NCBI RefSeq assembly: GCF_905147045.1
Contig: NC_065888.1
Coordinates: forward strand, 6,081,001-6,145,000
Source: Nymphalis io
Lineage: Eukaryota > Arthropoda > Insecta > Lepidoptera > Nymphalidae
Length of the DNA: 64,000 bases
Direction: 5' to 3'
Part shown: one piece after another, positions 12,084 through 23,317 of the stretch
How the letters are laid out: each line of letters starts with the position of its first letter
Numbering within the stretch: the stretch's first letter is position 1
The notes under the pieces: generated by a model
The model's database searches: none
Told to the model about the DNA's origin: nothing
Seen by the model: only the letters and a program-made list of their open reading frames with translations
Position numbers and translations under genes: made by a program

Positions 12084-12451
12084 TGTCCTCCAGACCAATA
12101 TCGGACACGGCGGTCAATCTCAAGAGCGATTAGCCAACTACGTAGGAGATATTATAGTGCACAAGTGTGTGTGCAAAAACAGATGCACTCTCCATTCCCT
12201 AACTCTCATAATCCGATACGACGGCAATTGGATACGACCGGAAAGAGTTCAGGTGCAGGACCAACGGCTTTACGTGATTTCCAAGGCACGGGAGTGTACA
12301 CACTTCCAACTTCCAGACTCCAGGCTGCCACTGAAAATTTTCTAACAGAAAAACTCAATTACTTTTTATTGGCCAGACCTGGGAATTGAACCCAGGACCT
12401 CCGGATCTGCGACTTTACTTCAAGCAACTAGACCAACGAGGAAGTTGATTG
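12084..12451 (-). mobile_element. SINE-D, full-length, with 15-bp target duplication
   Basis: On the minus strand a tRNA-like head (TCGTTGGTCTAGTTGCTTGA for box A and GGTTCAATTCCC for box B) is followed by a roughly 290-bp body that ends near GAGGACATTA. Flanks ATTTTCATTCTATAA (12069-12083) and ATTTTTATTCTATAA (12452-12466) differ at one base and are the target duplication. Overlapping open frames here are incidental. Confidence 0.85.
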
Positions 12452-12466
12452 ATTTTTATTCTATAA

Positions 12467-15400
12467 CTACTATATAACATTAAAATAAAAGTCTGTTAAT
12501 GTCCCGCTGGACAAAGGTTTTCTCTTGCGACACATGCATATTATATTAAATATAAAATGAATATGTCTTAAATAATAATCTACATTACACAAGTGTGGTA
12601 AACCACTTCAGTGTTACAAAGGTATTATATTGTTGGTTAAGTAAGGTTTAAAAGCGGCAATAGCTCTATAAGTTACTAGGTAAAGCCTGATTTACCGACC
12701 ATTAACTGTACAATGTTGTTGCTGACCATAATGTTGGAACATCACCTGTTTTTGTTGAAACAACTAAATTGTAAGGGATTCTCAGATAAGGAGTGATTTA
12801 GTAGCTAAGACAAAAAATGTACAAATATACCTAGAAGTTATTAAAAATGAATTAAATTATCACCGACTTAAAAAGCACATAATTTTATTATTTTTTAAAC
12901 GTCGGTAAATTGAAAACATTTTAAAATAAAAAAAAATAGATTTGCAGAATCTTTAGTAATCATTTTTTATCAGGAAAAAGTAAAATACGTATGTTAAGCA
13001 TGAAACGCGAAACAACAAAACACTTATAATATTTTCCTTTAATCTTCTTCATATTTAAATCAAATTTAAAATATTTAGTTTCATTAAAATGATTATTTTA
13101 AATTATAAATGGTTACTTTATTTAAACAAAAATTCTGAAAGTATCACAATATAAGGATCGGTATTCTGTTTTTAAATAAACATAACTGTAAATGCAACGT
13201 TGGATATCCGTTTTATGTTCCAGAAATCTAGCGAAACTCGCTATCAAAACACACGAGAATCGTTCCGCTTGCTTGTATGCGCAATTTATACTTGCGCCAA
13301 TCTTATAGAGTCATTTTGTTCTTTAAAGTTCGTCTCGGAGTCACGAAGTGCGATAACACTTCAGCGCGATAGTCTGAGAGCATTCTGACTTCAGCAATTA
13401 GATTAGAACGTCACAGTTGGAAACTTAGACTGAAAAACTTTGAAAATCTTCAAGAATGAAGTGAAGTAGGTTGTATTATGTTACGGTTTAGCAACATAGC
13501 ATACTAAGAGCTGAATCCATCTAGCGTTACATGTATTGCTATATTAAATCCATATTAATTGTTTAAGTGTTATGAAGTTTTATTTTTATAACTATTATCA
13601 TGCCTGTTGTCCTCATTTTTATTTGTTTGTTTTGTGAATATGCCGATGTTTTTAAAACGATAAATATCGATAAATAAAAGAATAAAATTCTGATTTTTTT
13701 TTGACAAATTCGGACATCAAATTGTATCATATGATAGTGGCAAGAAGTAAGAATAACTCCTTACACCGTTAATGTCATTACAAAGGCCCACTCATACCGG
13801 AATACAAAGTATTGATTTCTGGCGGTAGAATAGTTTTTGTATGGTTTGCAAGAATCTGCACAAAGTTCTATCACTATTAAGTTGTAAAAAACCATTATTT
13901 TATTTAATGAAACACAGTTCAACAGAAATATTAAACTAAAGCGTGTTCATAATTTATCATGAAAATAATATACTTAAACAATTAGGTCGCGTAAGATTTA
14001 GAGCTGTGAAAAATATTTATGATTTTAGTGCCGGTAAAAGTGACGGTTGGGAAACAAAATAAAGTAAGCGGTTTATGTGTTTACATCATGCCACTGTGGT
14101 GACCAATGTCCATTTGCATGACGGTACATCGTTTCATGAAAACCATGCGTGGTGCATGGTGTACGTTACAGCGATATAAGCCGCTTAAAATGATAATAAA
14201 ATTGTTGATAATTGCATTTCTACGAATATAATTATACTGACTACGTTTATATTAATTGCCTAACGAGCAAATTTAATAATAAATGTTATGTTAAATTGAA
14301 AAATAACAATCCATATTTTTGTCATAAAAATCTATTTAACAAGATATCTTTGGATCTTAAATAAGAGATTAGGTCAATAATTTAGAAAACAATAATATAC
14401 TATTTCGTGCATCTCTGTTTTTTCTCATAGTTTAATAAGGGATAGCAATATTTCCAGTTCTGTAAAAATATTGTATTTTAGAAATTTTAATTTAAATGTC
14501 GTTTATATTTACATCATTATAAAACTTATTTTCAATTCCGATTATTATAAATTATGTTTTAAAATTAAGCTAAATAATACAGAATAATTTAATTATATTG
14601 TACCATCGTCAATATTAATTCAAATTTCTAGGTTTACGACTTTATAACGACTCGCTAACCAGTGAAATATGCGCTTGGGAATGTGTTTCACTATTATTTG
14701 ATAGTGCTCGCTTATTTATATAAACATTATGTTGTATAATATTTATGATTTAGAAACCAATCGTTATTATTATAGGTTACTGTATTGACTTATTTTCTTG
14801 AATAAACTTGGAGCGCAAGGACCTAGAACAAGAGAGACGCCTATATCTATTAAATTAAGAAAATAGACAATAAATATAGCTCAATAGTATAAGGGGCTCA
14901 TGGATTTAAATCGCAGCTTTAAACCTAACCCTTCGAGTTATCGTCGTAAACATTCTTAACACATGCTTTACGATTTATTGGAGGGGAATCGTTTATTGCC
15001 GTAATTATTCTGTTAATTTAATATTTTTTATATAAATGACCAGCTCTGCATAGGTATACAGTTCTTCATGCCTTTCGTATATATTTACTATTGTCTTGAT
15101 TTACTATTGTAAAACGTGCCAGCATTGACTTTAAAGCGCACTTTGACTTTTCGACGTTTAAGTTACTACTTAGTACTTAGTAAGGAATTCTATAGACAAT
15201 TATTTTCAAATACTAAACGAATTATCTGACTCGAAAAAAAAGGTTACCGTATAACACCATATGAACAATTTGCCAGTGACAGCTTTTCTCCAATAAATTA
15301 AAATAATATTTCAATGTAAATGCGTTCACATATTATACAAACGTTATGTAACACACATCTCTTGTGAACGTTTTCCTATACAGTGTTTAATACTAAACCG

Positions 15401-16879
15401 AGATAAAATCTTAACTCTATATACAGCAACAATGTGAGCTCTGCTATTACTTCTAACGTATTCGTCTTGTCCACTTTATGGCGAATACGTGCATCTCACG
15501 TGGTCTTGACAAGTCTAGCTTACTTAAGTTTAGTGCACACTGATGTAATAAATATACTGTTTTATAATTATATTCTAAAACTGTAAAAATAATAATACTG
15601 CTAATTAATGATTAATATAAACTATTTCGATTATATATTCTTTAAACCACTTACTAATATGAAAATATTGTATTTATTAGTTCAGTCTTTCACACTCTTA
15701 GTATTTACAAAACAAAGTAAGGTGCATACGAATTCTCATCTTTTATTTTGCATTGCATTGACACCTGCTTCGTATAAAAACACATTTGTCAATGTGACCA
15801 CATCTGTATGCTCTTATCTGCAAGTCAACTATCGAGTTTGAAGTTGTAGATTAGGAAAGCTACAACAGACTTCGGCAACATTCGGCAAACTTCGTCTGCT
15901 GAAAAGGAAAACAATACAGATAGGAGGAAACTGAAATTGGTTTGTTTTAGCCAAACCACGATACATGACGCGTGGCTTTGTGCAGAGTTCTGAGGTGAAA
16001 CTTTCGTTTGAGTCTGATTTGTTTTTATATTTATGTTCCAATCTTTAAGATGTCAGAGTACATTCAGCTTAATTTAAATTTTAAAACTAAGTCACATAAC
16101 TAATCAAAATCTAGGTATTTATTAATTAAATTCTTATAGAATATAAAAAATAATTTCAATGTATAAATTGTTAGCAATTTCTGTTTTTGCAATCTTAGGA
16201 ATGTTTAGCTAAGAAACGAATGAAATAATAGAAATAGGTATAAATGTTTAAAGATGTCGTTTGTCAAAGTGCTCATTCATTTCGAATTTTGTATAAACGT
16301 TATCGAATGAATTATCAAAACTTTAAAAACAAATTCTAACAAACAGGTTGTTTAAAAAGTTCCATCCCTTAATGAGATAAGACAATAATTATTTCAATAA
16401 TATTATCAAATAAACTAACCTATGTTATTTTCATAAATTTTCATCTTTTTCTGCAATAGGTAGTTAGAGCCGTTAATAAAAACGTGTTCGTTTCGTTCAC
16501 CCAGCGAATGTATTCGGCGCGTACGATTAATCATTTGATTACATATAAATAAATCGATAAAGTTGGAATACTACAAAAGTTATAGTATTCAGAAGAATAA
16601 TAGTATACAGAAAAATGTTATTATAATGAATATTTAATTGTCATTGTCCAAGGGTCACTTATGGTCAACGTTGCATTGAATATGAACTTGTTTGGTAATG
16701 AATGGTATTAGATATGACAAAAGCGGACTAGAAAATAGGTCAATTTAATGTTATATATAAGAGATTTTTGTAAACATAATAATAAGACGTACATAATATA
16801 TAAATACGAGTACATAGGTAAATAGGTGTTAGCATTAACAAATGACATTATTTATCGTCAGTCGGTACTGACTGTTACG
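12467..16879. other. AT-rich DNA without a recognisable gene
   Basis: Frames of 62-77 codons at 13200-13388, 15608-15841 and 15829-16041 (minus) show no recognised family. A decayed SINE-B fragment is at 13785-13880. Slightly GC-richer blocks at 13195-13400 and 15830-16000 are non-repetitive within the window. Confidence 0.5.
13785..13880 (-). mobile_element. SINE-B 5'-end fragment, heavily decayed
   Basis: Recognisable blocks on the reverse strand are ACCGGAATACAAAGTATTG, GGCGGTAGAAT and TGCACAAAGTTCTATCAC, in family order with indels. Confidence 0.5.
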
Positions 16880-16958
16880 GTTAACAGCCTGTGAATGTCC
16901 CACTGCTGGGCTAAAGGCCTCCTCTCCTCATTTTGAGGAGAAGGTTTGGAGCTTATTC
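16880..16958 (-). mobile_element. SINE-A 3'-end fragment
   Basis: TAACAGCCTGTGAATGTCCC through GAGGAGAAGGTTTGGAGCTT, the reverse complement of the last 75 bases of SINE-A, with few differences. It is cut off abruptly by ATT-rich sequence. Confidence 0.8.
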
Positions 16959-17814
16959 TTATTATTATTTATTATAATATTATTTATCGTATAATATTAA
17001 ATTAATTATTAAACATGTACATAACATAAGCGTTTGAACAAAATTAAACTGTGTAATCGACTCGATTGGCTGCGTAATTCGGGTTCCGTCACAACCAGAG
17101 CGGTTACCTAAATCTGATTGCATTTTGCGGCAACGCGTCTAAACGGAATATTGAATGAGTTTATAATGATTTGCATCTAGTTAACGATCTCTCGTACTTT
17201 GTCGCTTAGCATTTTATACACAAAGGCGCTTGGGACTAAAACTTTAGAATTACAAGCTTTGTAAGAAGCTGCGGTACAATGATAATATACTCATGAATTT
17301 TCCTTATCTCTTTTGGTGCTATAAGAAAATGAGGAAGAGACAGTCGTAATCAGATAAAAGATAATTTGATTACTTCTTGCGTCATTTGTTTTATTATTGT
17401 AATGTATACATAACATTTTTGAAACGAATCTTTAATGAGATAAAGTAGCAGTTTTGAGGAAAAGGTTTGCGGCTTATCTCATCATGCTGATCTAGCGGAA
17501 TTGACACATATGTGGCATATCATAATATCATAACATGGCATGGGATAATATCAACCGGCATAAGCAATTTTTCAGGGCGTAATACAAACACAAGCACAAC
17601 ACATGAAAAATCAGTATACATGCTGGATTTTAAGTTGTCATTTTAATTAAAAGAATAGGACTATGGACAAAATTTGCACCGGAACTGCTTAAGTATTGCA
17701 ATGGTTTTGTCAATTATTCTATTCATTAATATGAATAATTTACAAATCCTTAAGAGGTTTAGAGGTCCATTGCCTAGCAATGGGAAATGTATGGACTGTA
17801 CCTACCTTTACTAC
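16959..17814. other. AT-rich DNA; one faint SINE-A remnant
   Basis: No gene is seen. About 17448-17525 (GAGGAAAAGGTTTGCGGCTT, ATCATGCTGATCTAGCGG, ACACATATGTGGCA) is a decayed minus-strand SINE-A middle. Confidence 0.45.
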
Positions 17815-17928
17815 TTTTTTTTAATATATAAGCGCCGGGATGGCAAATGACTCTACTTCATCTGATGGTAAGTGGTAGTAGAGTCCAAACGCGACGACGG
17901 CCAGTACAGTCGGGAAGAATGTTTTGTA

Positions 17929-18117
17929 CTAGCCGTCTCCGCCTTGCCGGCCCGCAAGATGCCTCTTCACGCCTTGTTTGAAGGAACCCGGGTTATAAGA
18001 GGTGTTCCCCACACGTGAGCTGGTAAGGAATTCCATTTTTTGGAAGTGCGACAAAGAAAGAAGTTGCCAAATTTCTTTGTGCGCGACGGAATTGATGTCA
18101 CAGTTAGACGGTGACAT
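17929..18117 (-). pseudogene. Detached C-terminal coding end of the Jockey/CR1-like LINE
   Basis: The frame ends NPGSFKQGVKRHLAGRQGG followed by a stop, which is the usual C-terminus of this polymerase family and is repeated in the stub at 7866-8056. A neighbouring frame carries FLCRTSKKWNSLPAHV, the expected preceding block, so at least one frameshift divides the two. The main frame ends earlier, at 18164, which means about 60 codons were lost from the continuous protein. Confidence 0.7.
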
Positions 18118-18163
18118 CGAGAACCAGCTCGCGTGGACTTAAGAAGGAAGATGGAAGCAGGAA

Positions 18164-20335
18164 TTAGAGATAATAATTCCTCAGAGCACTCGCCGTGATA
18201 CAGTAGATAGAAGCGCTCAGTGCTGCTATCTCGCGACGCAATTGTAAAGGTTCAAGGGTGTTTGTGACCTTTACGTCGCCAATAATGCGTACTGCACGTC
18301 GCTGCAACCAGTCCAAGGCCTCCAGTAGGTACTTAGCGGAGCCATCCCAAAGGTGCGAGCAATATTCAACGCAAGACCGTACCTGTGTTTTGTATAAAAG
18401 GCACAGTTGTTGTGGCGTGAAAAAACGCCGCACCTTGTTCAGAACTCCGAGTTTCCGTGAAGCTGTTTTTATAATAGCCTCGATGTAATCCTTCGGACTA
18501 AGGTCGCAGCGAACGTCCATCCTCAGCATGGCGATTTTGCTTTGTATCATCAGCGGTGTGCCACAGATGGAGGGAAGAGGAGAAAATGGTGACTTTTTCG
18601 CTGTGAGAGCGCATACCTGTGTTTTCTTAGCATTAATCTCAACAAGATTATCAGAGCCCCATTTGGCGATGAGCCCTAACGTCCTATCGAGTTCAATGAC
18701 AAGATTCTCCCGCCTCTCCTCAGTTTCCGCCCGCCCAGCCACTGCGCGTCCGTGGTATCCACCATGCATTGTACTATCATCTGCATAGCAATGTATGTTC
18801 CCAAGGGAGAGCATATCATTGATATGCAAAAGAAAGAGTGTGGGAGATAGCACAGATCCCTGGGGGACCCCAGCATTCACTACATAGAATTGTGAAGCGC
18901 AACCATCTACTAAAACACGAAGGCTACGCTTGTGTAGGAAGCTGGCAATCCAGGTGCATAGCTGAGCAGGCAGACCATATGCCGGTAGCTTGGAGAGAAT
19001 ACTTCTGTGCCAGACCCTGTCGAAAGCCTTGGAGATATCGAGGCTGACAGCCAACGATTCTCCATGCTTGTCGATAGCTTCACCCCAGAGGTGTGTTACG
19101 TACGCTAGAAGATCACCTGTGGACCGTTTTGGTCGAAACCCGTACTGACGATCATTAATCAGACAGTGATCTTCTAGGTAATGGATCAGTTGGTTGTTTA
19201 AAATCCGTTCCATCACCTTACAAAGTACTGAGGTTATAGCTATTGGCCGATAATTTGCCGGGTCAGACCGATCCCCTTTTTTGGGAACCGCTTGCACATT
19301 AGCTCTTCTCCAAGCCTCCGGCACACTTCCCGAAGAGAGAGAAAGTTGGAACAGGCTCGTTAACACAGGAGACAGCTCCGCTGCGCACTTCTTCAGCACT
19401 ATGGCTGGTATTCCATCGGGACCGCTAGCTTTCCGTACATCAAGTGATTGCAGCTCCGCACGCACATCACGTTGCCTGATTTTAATGTCAGGCATCGTAT
19501 GGCCACATGCAGGTATTGTAGGTGGCAGTGCACTACAATCATCGATGACGGAATTGTCGGCAAAGAGTTTAGCCAGGAGATCAGCTTGCTCTTGCGGACT
19601 GTGAGCTAGCGATCCGTCCGGATTTCTGAGTGGTGGCAGCGAAGGTTGGCAGAAATTGTTTTGCACAGACTTGGTCAGACGCCAGAAGCTACGGGAGCCC
19701 CTAGGATGCGAAACAAGGTCATGACTAATCTGTACAATGCGCTGTGCATCCGCTCTCGTGTATGCCTTCCTACAGGACTTGGAATTTTTATTGTAGTTTG
19801 CTTTCAGTGAGTCAATGTTAGACGCTCCGCTAACGCAGCCATTAATCCACGCGCGATATGCCGCCTGCTTAGATGATACAGCATCGGCACATTCACGAGT
19901 GAACCAACCATTTACGCGTACCCCTACTGATGAGATCTGAGCTAGGAATGTGGTATTCCATTCCTGACATGATCTCGTCAGCAACAGCAGCAGAACTAGC
20001 TGTTGGGCCATTCCCACTGAAGCAACGTTCCTTCCAAGGGACTGACGCATAGTAATCGCGCATACCGTCCCAATCTGCCGACTTGCCGCTGGTGGCGGCA
20101 GCTTGGCCTGTGGCACTTTGGTAGATATAAGGCCGTGATCCGAAGAACCAAGTGCAGCCTGAACCACAACCTGATATTCCACCGGGTGAGAAGTCAGCAG
20201 AAGATCCAGTAGAGAAGGTGCTTGCCCATCAATATCTGGGATCCTGGTGGGCTGATCAACCAGTTGGGTCAAGTCGTGTGTGAGAGCAAAAGCATGAGCA
20301 GTTCTTTCAGCATAGTCAGTTTTGAGGGATTTCAA
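18164..20335 (-). CDS. LINE endonuclease C-terminus plus reverse transcriptase (Jockey/CR1-like)
   Basis: A 723-codon open frame of a retrotransposon, not a host gene. Residues 1-75 are the end of the endonuclease (LDLLLTSHPV, then the catalytic GSSDHGL). The same frame continues upstream through DFNAHHESW before meeting a stop at about 20360, so the listed start is only the beginning of the open stretch. The polymerase follows: KASGPDGIPA, KKGDRSDPANYRPIAITS, SLDISKAFDRVWH, NAGVPQGSVLSPTLF and the catalytic YADD at residues 517-520. All key RT residues are intact. The thumb and C-terminal zone (RKLGVLNKVRRFFTPQQLCL) is present, but the end is altered after EIAALSASIY. It would be annotated as RNA-directed DNA polymerase from mobile element jockey. 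Lacking the endonuclease N-terminus, it is unlikely to move by itself. Confidence 0.88.
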   Translation of the reverse strand: MKSLKTDYAERTAHAFALTHDLTQLVDQPTRIPDIDGQAPSLLDLLLTSHPVEYQVVVQAALGSSDHGLISTKVPQAKLPPPAASRQIGTVCAITMRQSLGRNVASVGMAQQLVLLLLLTRSCQEWNTTFLAQISSVGVRVNGWFTRECADAVSSKQAAYRAWINGCVSGASNIDSLKANYNKNSKSCRKAYTRADAQRIVQISHDLVSHPRGSRSFWRLTKSVQNNFCQPSLPPLRNPDGSLAHSPQEQADLLAKLFADNSVIDDCSALPPTIPACGHTMPDIKIRQRDVRAELQSLDVRKASGPDGIPAIVLKKCAAELSPVLTSLFQLSLSSGSVPEAWRRANVQAVPKKGDRSDPANYRPIAITSVLCKVMERILNNQLIHYLEDHCLINDRQYGFRPKRSTGDLLAYVTHLWGEAIDKHGESLAVSLDISKAFDRVWHRSILSKLPAYGLPAQLCTWIASFLHKRSLRVLVDGCASQFYVVNAGVPQGSVLSPTLFLLHINDMLSLGNIHCYADDSTMHGGYHGRAVAGRAETEERRENLVIELDRTLGLIAKWGSDNLVEINAKKTQVCALTAKKSPFSPLPSICGTPLMIQSKIAMLRMDVRCDLSPKDYIEAIIKTASRKLGVLNKVRRFFTPQQLCLLYKTQVRSCVEYCSHLWDGSAKYLLEALDWLQRRAVRIIGDVKVTNTLEPLQLRREIAALSASIYCITASALRNYYL

Positions 20336-20479
20336 CCATGATTCATGGTGAGCATTAAAATCCTAAATGACGATTTTAGGAAGATGGCGGGTGCTCAATG
20401 GATGCGACTAGCACAGGACCGGAAGAACTGGCGCGTCACCTTCCGGTCACCAACCAGCACGACGGTCCACCCCGTGATT
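20336..20479 (-). pseudogene. Upstream endonuclease remnant of the same LINE
   Basis: Minus-strand reading gives LSTRHLPKIVI, a stop (TAG), then DFNAHHESW in frame with the large frame below. The expected glycine before DFN is lost with a small deletion that creates the stop. Upstream the homology ends at the SINE insertion. Confidence 0.7.
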
Positions 20480-20780
20480 TTTTTTTTTTTATAGAATAGG
20501 AAGGTGGACGAGCATATGGGCCACCTGATAGTAAGTGGTCACCAAACGCCCTTAGACATTTGCATTGTAAGAAATGTCAACCATCGCTTATAGCCAATGC
20601 GCCACCAACCTTGGGAACTAAGATTTTATGTCCCTTGTGCCTGTAATTACACTGGCTCACTCACCCTTCAAACCGGAACACAACAATATCAAGTATTGCT
20701 GTTTTGCGGTAGAATATCTGATGAGTGGGTGGTACCTACCCAGACGAGCTTGCACAAAGCCCTACCACCAGTAAATTATG
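20480..20780 (-). mobile_element. SINE-B inserted into the LINE, 7-bp target duplication
   Basis: Full-length family member in reverse orientation: T run and ATAGAATAGGAAGG on the left, CAAAGCCCTACCACCAGTA on the right. CGTGATT is present at 20473-20479 and 20781-20787. Removing the SINE and one copy of CGTGATT restores a continuous sequence. Confidence 0.85.
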
Positions 20781-20787
20781 CGTGATT

Positions 20788-21186
20788 ATGCGTGGCCTGG
20801 TGGGGCAGCCTCGCGAGCTGGTTAGGGACGCTCGGGCCCCTGTACTATGCCACGGGCGGCCAGCGGAACAGCCGTTTCTTCAGGTCTCCCAGTCCGGCAG
20901 GTCAATGCAATTTCCCCCGGCATTGGTGCAACAGCCGTCTCCACTGGACCAACATCCATCGTGGCAATCGCTCGGGCACTGGCTGTACGCTGGCTGACCT
21001 CGAAACGCGGCTGCAAGCCACTTCACGAGTTTTTTACCATGCGTACGGTGGTAACAAGCCAGGCAGATATTAGCATCCTACCACCAGATGAGCAGATAGT
21101 CGCTCAGATATCCCTTAGTCGCCTCTTACGACACCCATGGGAAAGAGAGGGGCAGTGAAATGTATTCTTTCGCCGTCACTGCACTT
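20788..21186 (-). other. GC-rich 5' region of the Jockey/CR1-like LINE
   Basis: This is far richer in G+C than the surrounding DNA. The short minus-strand frame 20822-21016 has no recognised domain and is probably untranslated leader. Its outer end carries a hairpin (arms GCAGTGA/TCACTGC, 21152-21158 and 21176-21182) and the block AGTCGCCTCTTACGACACCC (21117-21136), both also present at the tip of the unrelated RTE element at 47860. Confidence 0.7.
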
Positions 21187-21302
21187 TCAATAGAATACAA
21201 AAAATTTTATTCAATTCAATGGTATTTGTTATTATAAAGTTTACTGATTATATTTTTAAGGAGAAAGAAAAAAAAAACTAGTAACAATGTTGACGATGTG
21301 AA

Positions 21303-21632
21303 CAGATGGTAAGTGGTCATCGCCGCCCATAGACATTGGCTTTGTAAGAAACTTGGTACTGGTGGTAGAGCTTTGTGCAAGCTCGTCAGGGTAGGTACGA
21401 CCCACTCATCAGATGTTCTACCGCAAAACAGCAGTACTTGGTATTGTTGTGTGTATATATATATATATATATATTCTTAGCAACACGACACTAACAAACT
21501 TAATCGCAATGGATTACAAAAATAACACAGTATGACACCAATCGACCGAACACACGATAGCAAAAAGAGACCTGTCTACCGTCCACCCTCCTTTAAATAC
21601 ACTTCCTCCCACTACTACCCTCCTATATTCCT

Positions 21633-21679
<47 letters not shown>

Positions 21680-21886
21680 ATATATTAACCATTCCTTACA
21701 TCGCCATTGCGCCACTAACCTTTTTAATTAAAATGTTATGTCCTTGTGATTTTAATTACACTGGCTAACTCAGCCTTCAAACTGGAACTCAACAATACTA
21801 AGTATTATTGTTTAGTGTTACAATATCTGATGAAGTACTATCGTACTTAACTAGATGAGCTTGCTACCATACCATCAAGTGTCAGA
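21303..21886 (-). mobile_element. SINE-B split by an insertion
   Basis: The 3' part (21303-21351, GATGGTAAGTGGTCATCGCC to TTTGTAAGAAA) and the remaining part (21685-21886, TTAACCATTCCTTACATCGCC to CCATACCATCAAGT) are consecutive in the family consensus. They are separated by 21352-21684. The second part is more diverged. Confidence 0.75.
21352..21684 (+). mobile_element. Insert within the split SINE-B: SINE-B 5' fragment plus (TA)n tracts
   Basis: ACTGGTGGTAGAGCTTTGTGC through GTACTTGGTATTGTTGTG (21358-21451) is the first 95 bases of SINE-B on the opposite strand. A TA tract, about 165 bases of unique C-rich sequence and a second, longer TA tract (21638-21670) follow. Confidence 0.65.
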
Positions 21887-23034
21887 GTATATTTACAACA
21901 ATATTATGAATAACTACAATAATACCTTATTTTTTTATACAAACAATGAAAAACATTCTATAAATACGACAAGTTAAGACAAACTTGTAACACCAATTTT
22001 CCATTTCCGCAAAGTCAATTCACCCTTCCCTGTGAAAGTGTTCGCTTCTATTATAAAAACATGAATATTTTTTACTTTGCCAAATAATAATCTCATGATA
22101 AAAGAACATTAATAAAAAGGCGTATTACTCCATAATATAATAGAGATGATAAAACACGCGTGGAGTTAATAATCGTTGATTCTCATGGGTGATATAATTA
22201 TAATGCCTTAATTATTTTTACATCTTCATTGCTAACATAGCTTCATTAATAAATAAATAAAAAAAGTTTATATATACTTTAAAGAAAGATTCACACAAGT
22301 GCTAAAACATCAAACAACCAGCTTTAAAAATAACCTTTTTTTGGACAACCACCTAGTATTATAAAATATATATTGTATGGATTTCATTCGCTTATGTGAA
22401 AACATTTGAAAGCGAAATCTCGGCATCCGTTTCATGGTTTGGCATACAGTTGTTCGTTTATTTGGTCTCGTCAATCTATCCCACCGAAGTGCCCCGGCAA
22501 CAAGAGATTTAGGACTATGGCTAATATTTGTCCAGGCCTGGAGAAATATTAGATAATGTATTTGAATTGCAATATCAACCGTAAAATAATATTATGGACT
22601 TCGTTCTAAAATTTTATTATGTTAAATTATGAAAATTATTAAAATATTTGCTTCTAAAGAGGGCGAATTGAAAATATGAATTTCGTTTTTATATTTTGAA
22701 ATGATTGAATGATAATGTGTAACAATTTTTACAATGGAGCAATACGTAAAACTTATTTAAACTGATTCGATTAAATAAATTATCTATTTAATGCTTTAAT
22801 GTAAAGAATTCGTACACAAATAAAACATTTGAAAATAATAAATATGTAATACTCTTAGGTATTATTGTTTTGTGGTATTTTTGGTTACTGAATTATGCGT
22901 TATATAATGCCGTTGAACCGTTGTTGATTTGATTATATAGTTTAAATTATTTTTTGGGTTTTTAAAACTGACATTTTATTATGAAGTCACATAAATATTT
23001 AATAAATAAATTTCCCAACTATAGCTAACTAATA
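21887..23034. other. AT-rich DNA, nothing recognised
   Basis: No coding frame or repeat family is assignable in this stretch. Confidence 0.55.
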
Positions 23035-23317
23035 TTTTTTTTATAGAATAGGAAGGCGAACAAGCATATGGAACACCTGATAGTAAGTGGTCACCAACGC
23101 CCATAGACATTGGCATTGTAAGAAATGTTAATCATCGCTTACATCACCAATGCGCCACCAACCTTGGGAACTAAGATGTTATATCCCTTGTGCTTGTAAT
23201 TAGACTGGCTCACTCACACTTCAAACCGGAACACAACACTACCAAGTACTGCTTTTTTGCGATAGATTATCTGTGATACCTACCCAGACGAGCTTGCACA
23301 AAGCTCTACCACCAGTA
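23035..23317 (-). mobile_element. SINE-B, full-length
   Basis: T run, ATAGAATAGGAAGGCGAACA at the 3' end and GCTCTACCACCAGTA at the 5' end. All interior blocks are in order, with scattered substitutions and a small deletion in the GAGTGGGTGG block. Confidence 0.9.

Larger units (their letters stand above)
17815..21186 (-). mobile_element. Jockey/CR1-like LINE with 5' tip, internal deletion and SINE insertion
   Basis: From right to left on the minus strand: a structured 5' tip (hairpin 21152-21182, module 21117-21140), about 330 bases of GC-rich 5' region, a SINE-B insertion (20480-20780), the C-terminal half of the endonuclease, a complete reverse transcriptase frame (18164-20335), a C-terminal coding remnant (17929-18117), a 3' UTR and an A-rich tail (17815-17822). 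The first roughly 110 residues of the endonuclease are absent between the 5' region and GDFN, so an internal deletion has removed them. No target duplication was found. Confidence 0.85.

Noticed and set aside
15829..16041. 70-codon minus-strand frame
   Set aside because: No recognisable family, no splice or start context, and composition like the flanks.
20725..21158. Three overlapping plus-strand frames of 90-103 codons
   Set aside because: They run opposite to the GC-rich 5' region of the LINE and across the SINE boundary, with no family resemblance.
21117..21182. HDV-like or hammerhead self-cleaving ribozyme at the LINE tips
   Set aside because: Both kinds are known from LINE and other repeat RNAs, but I could not place the required core (hammerhead CUGAUGA with GAAA, or the HDV double pseudoknot with its P1.1 and catalytic C). 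It is kept only as a structured module.
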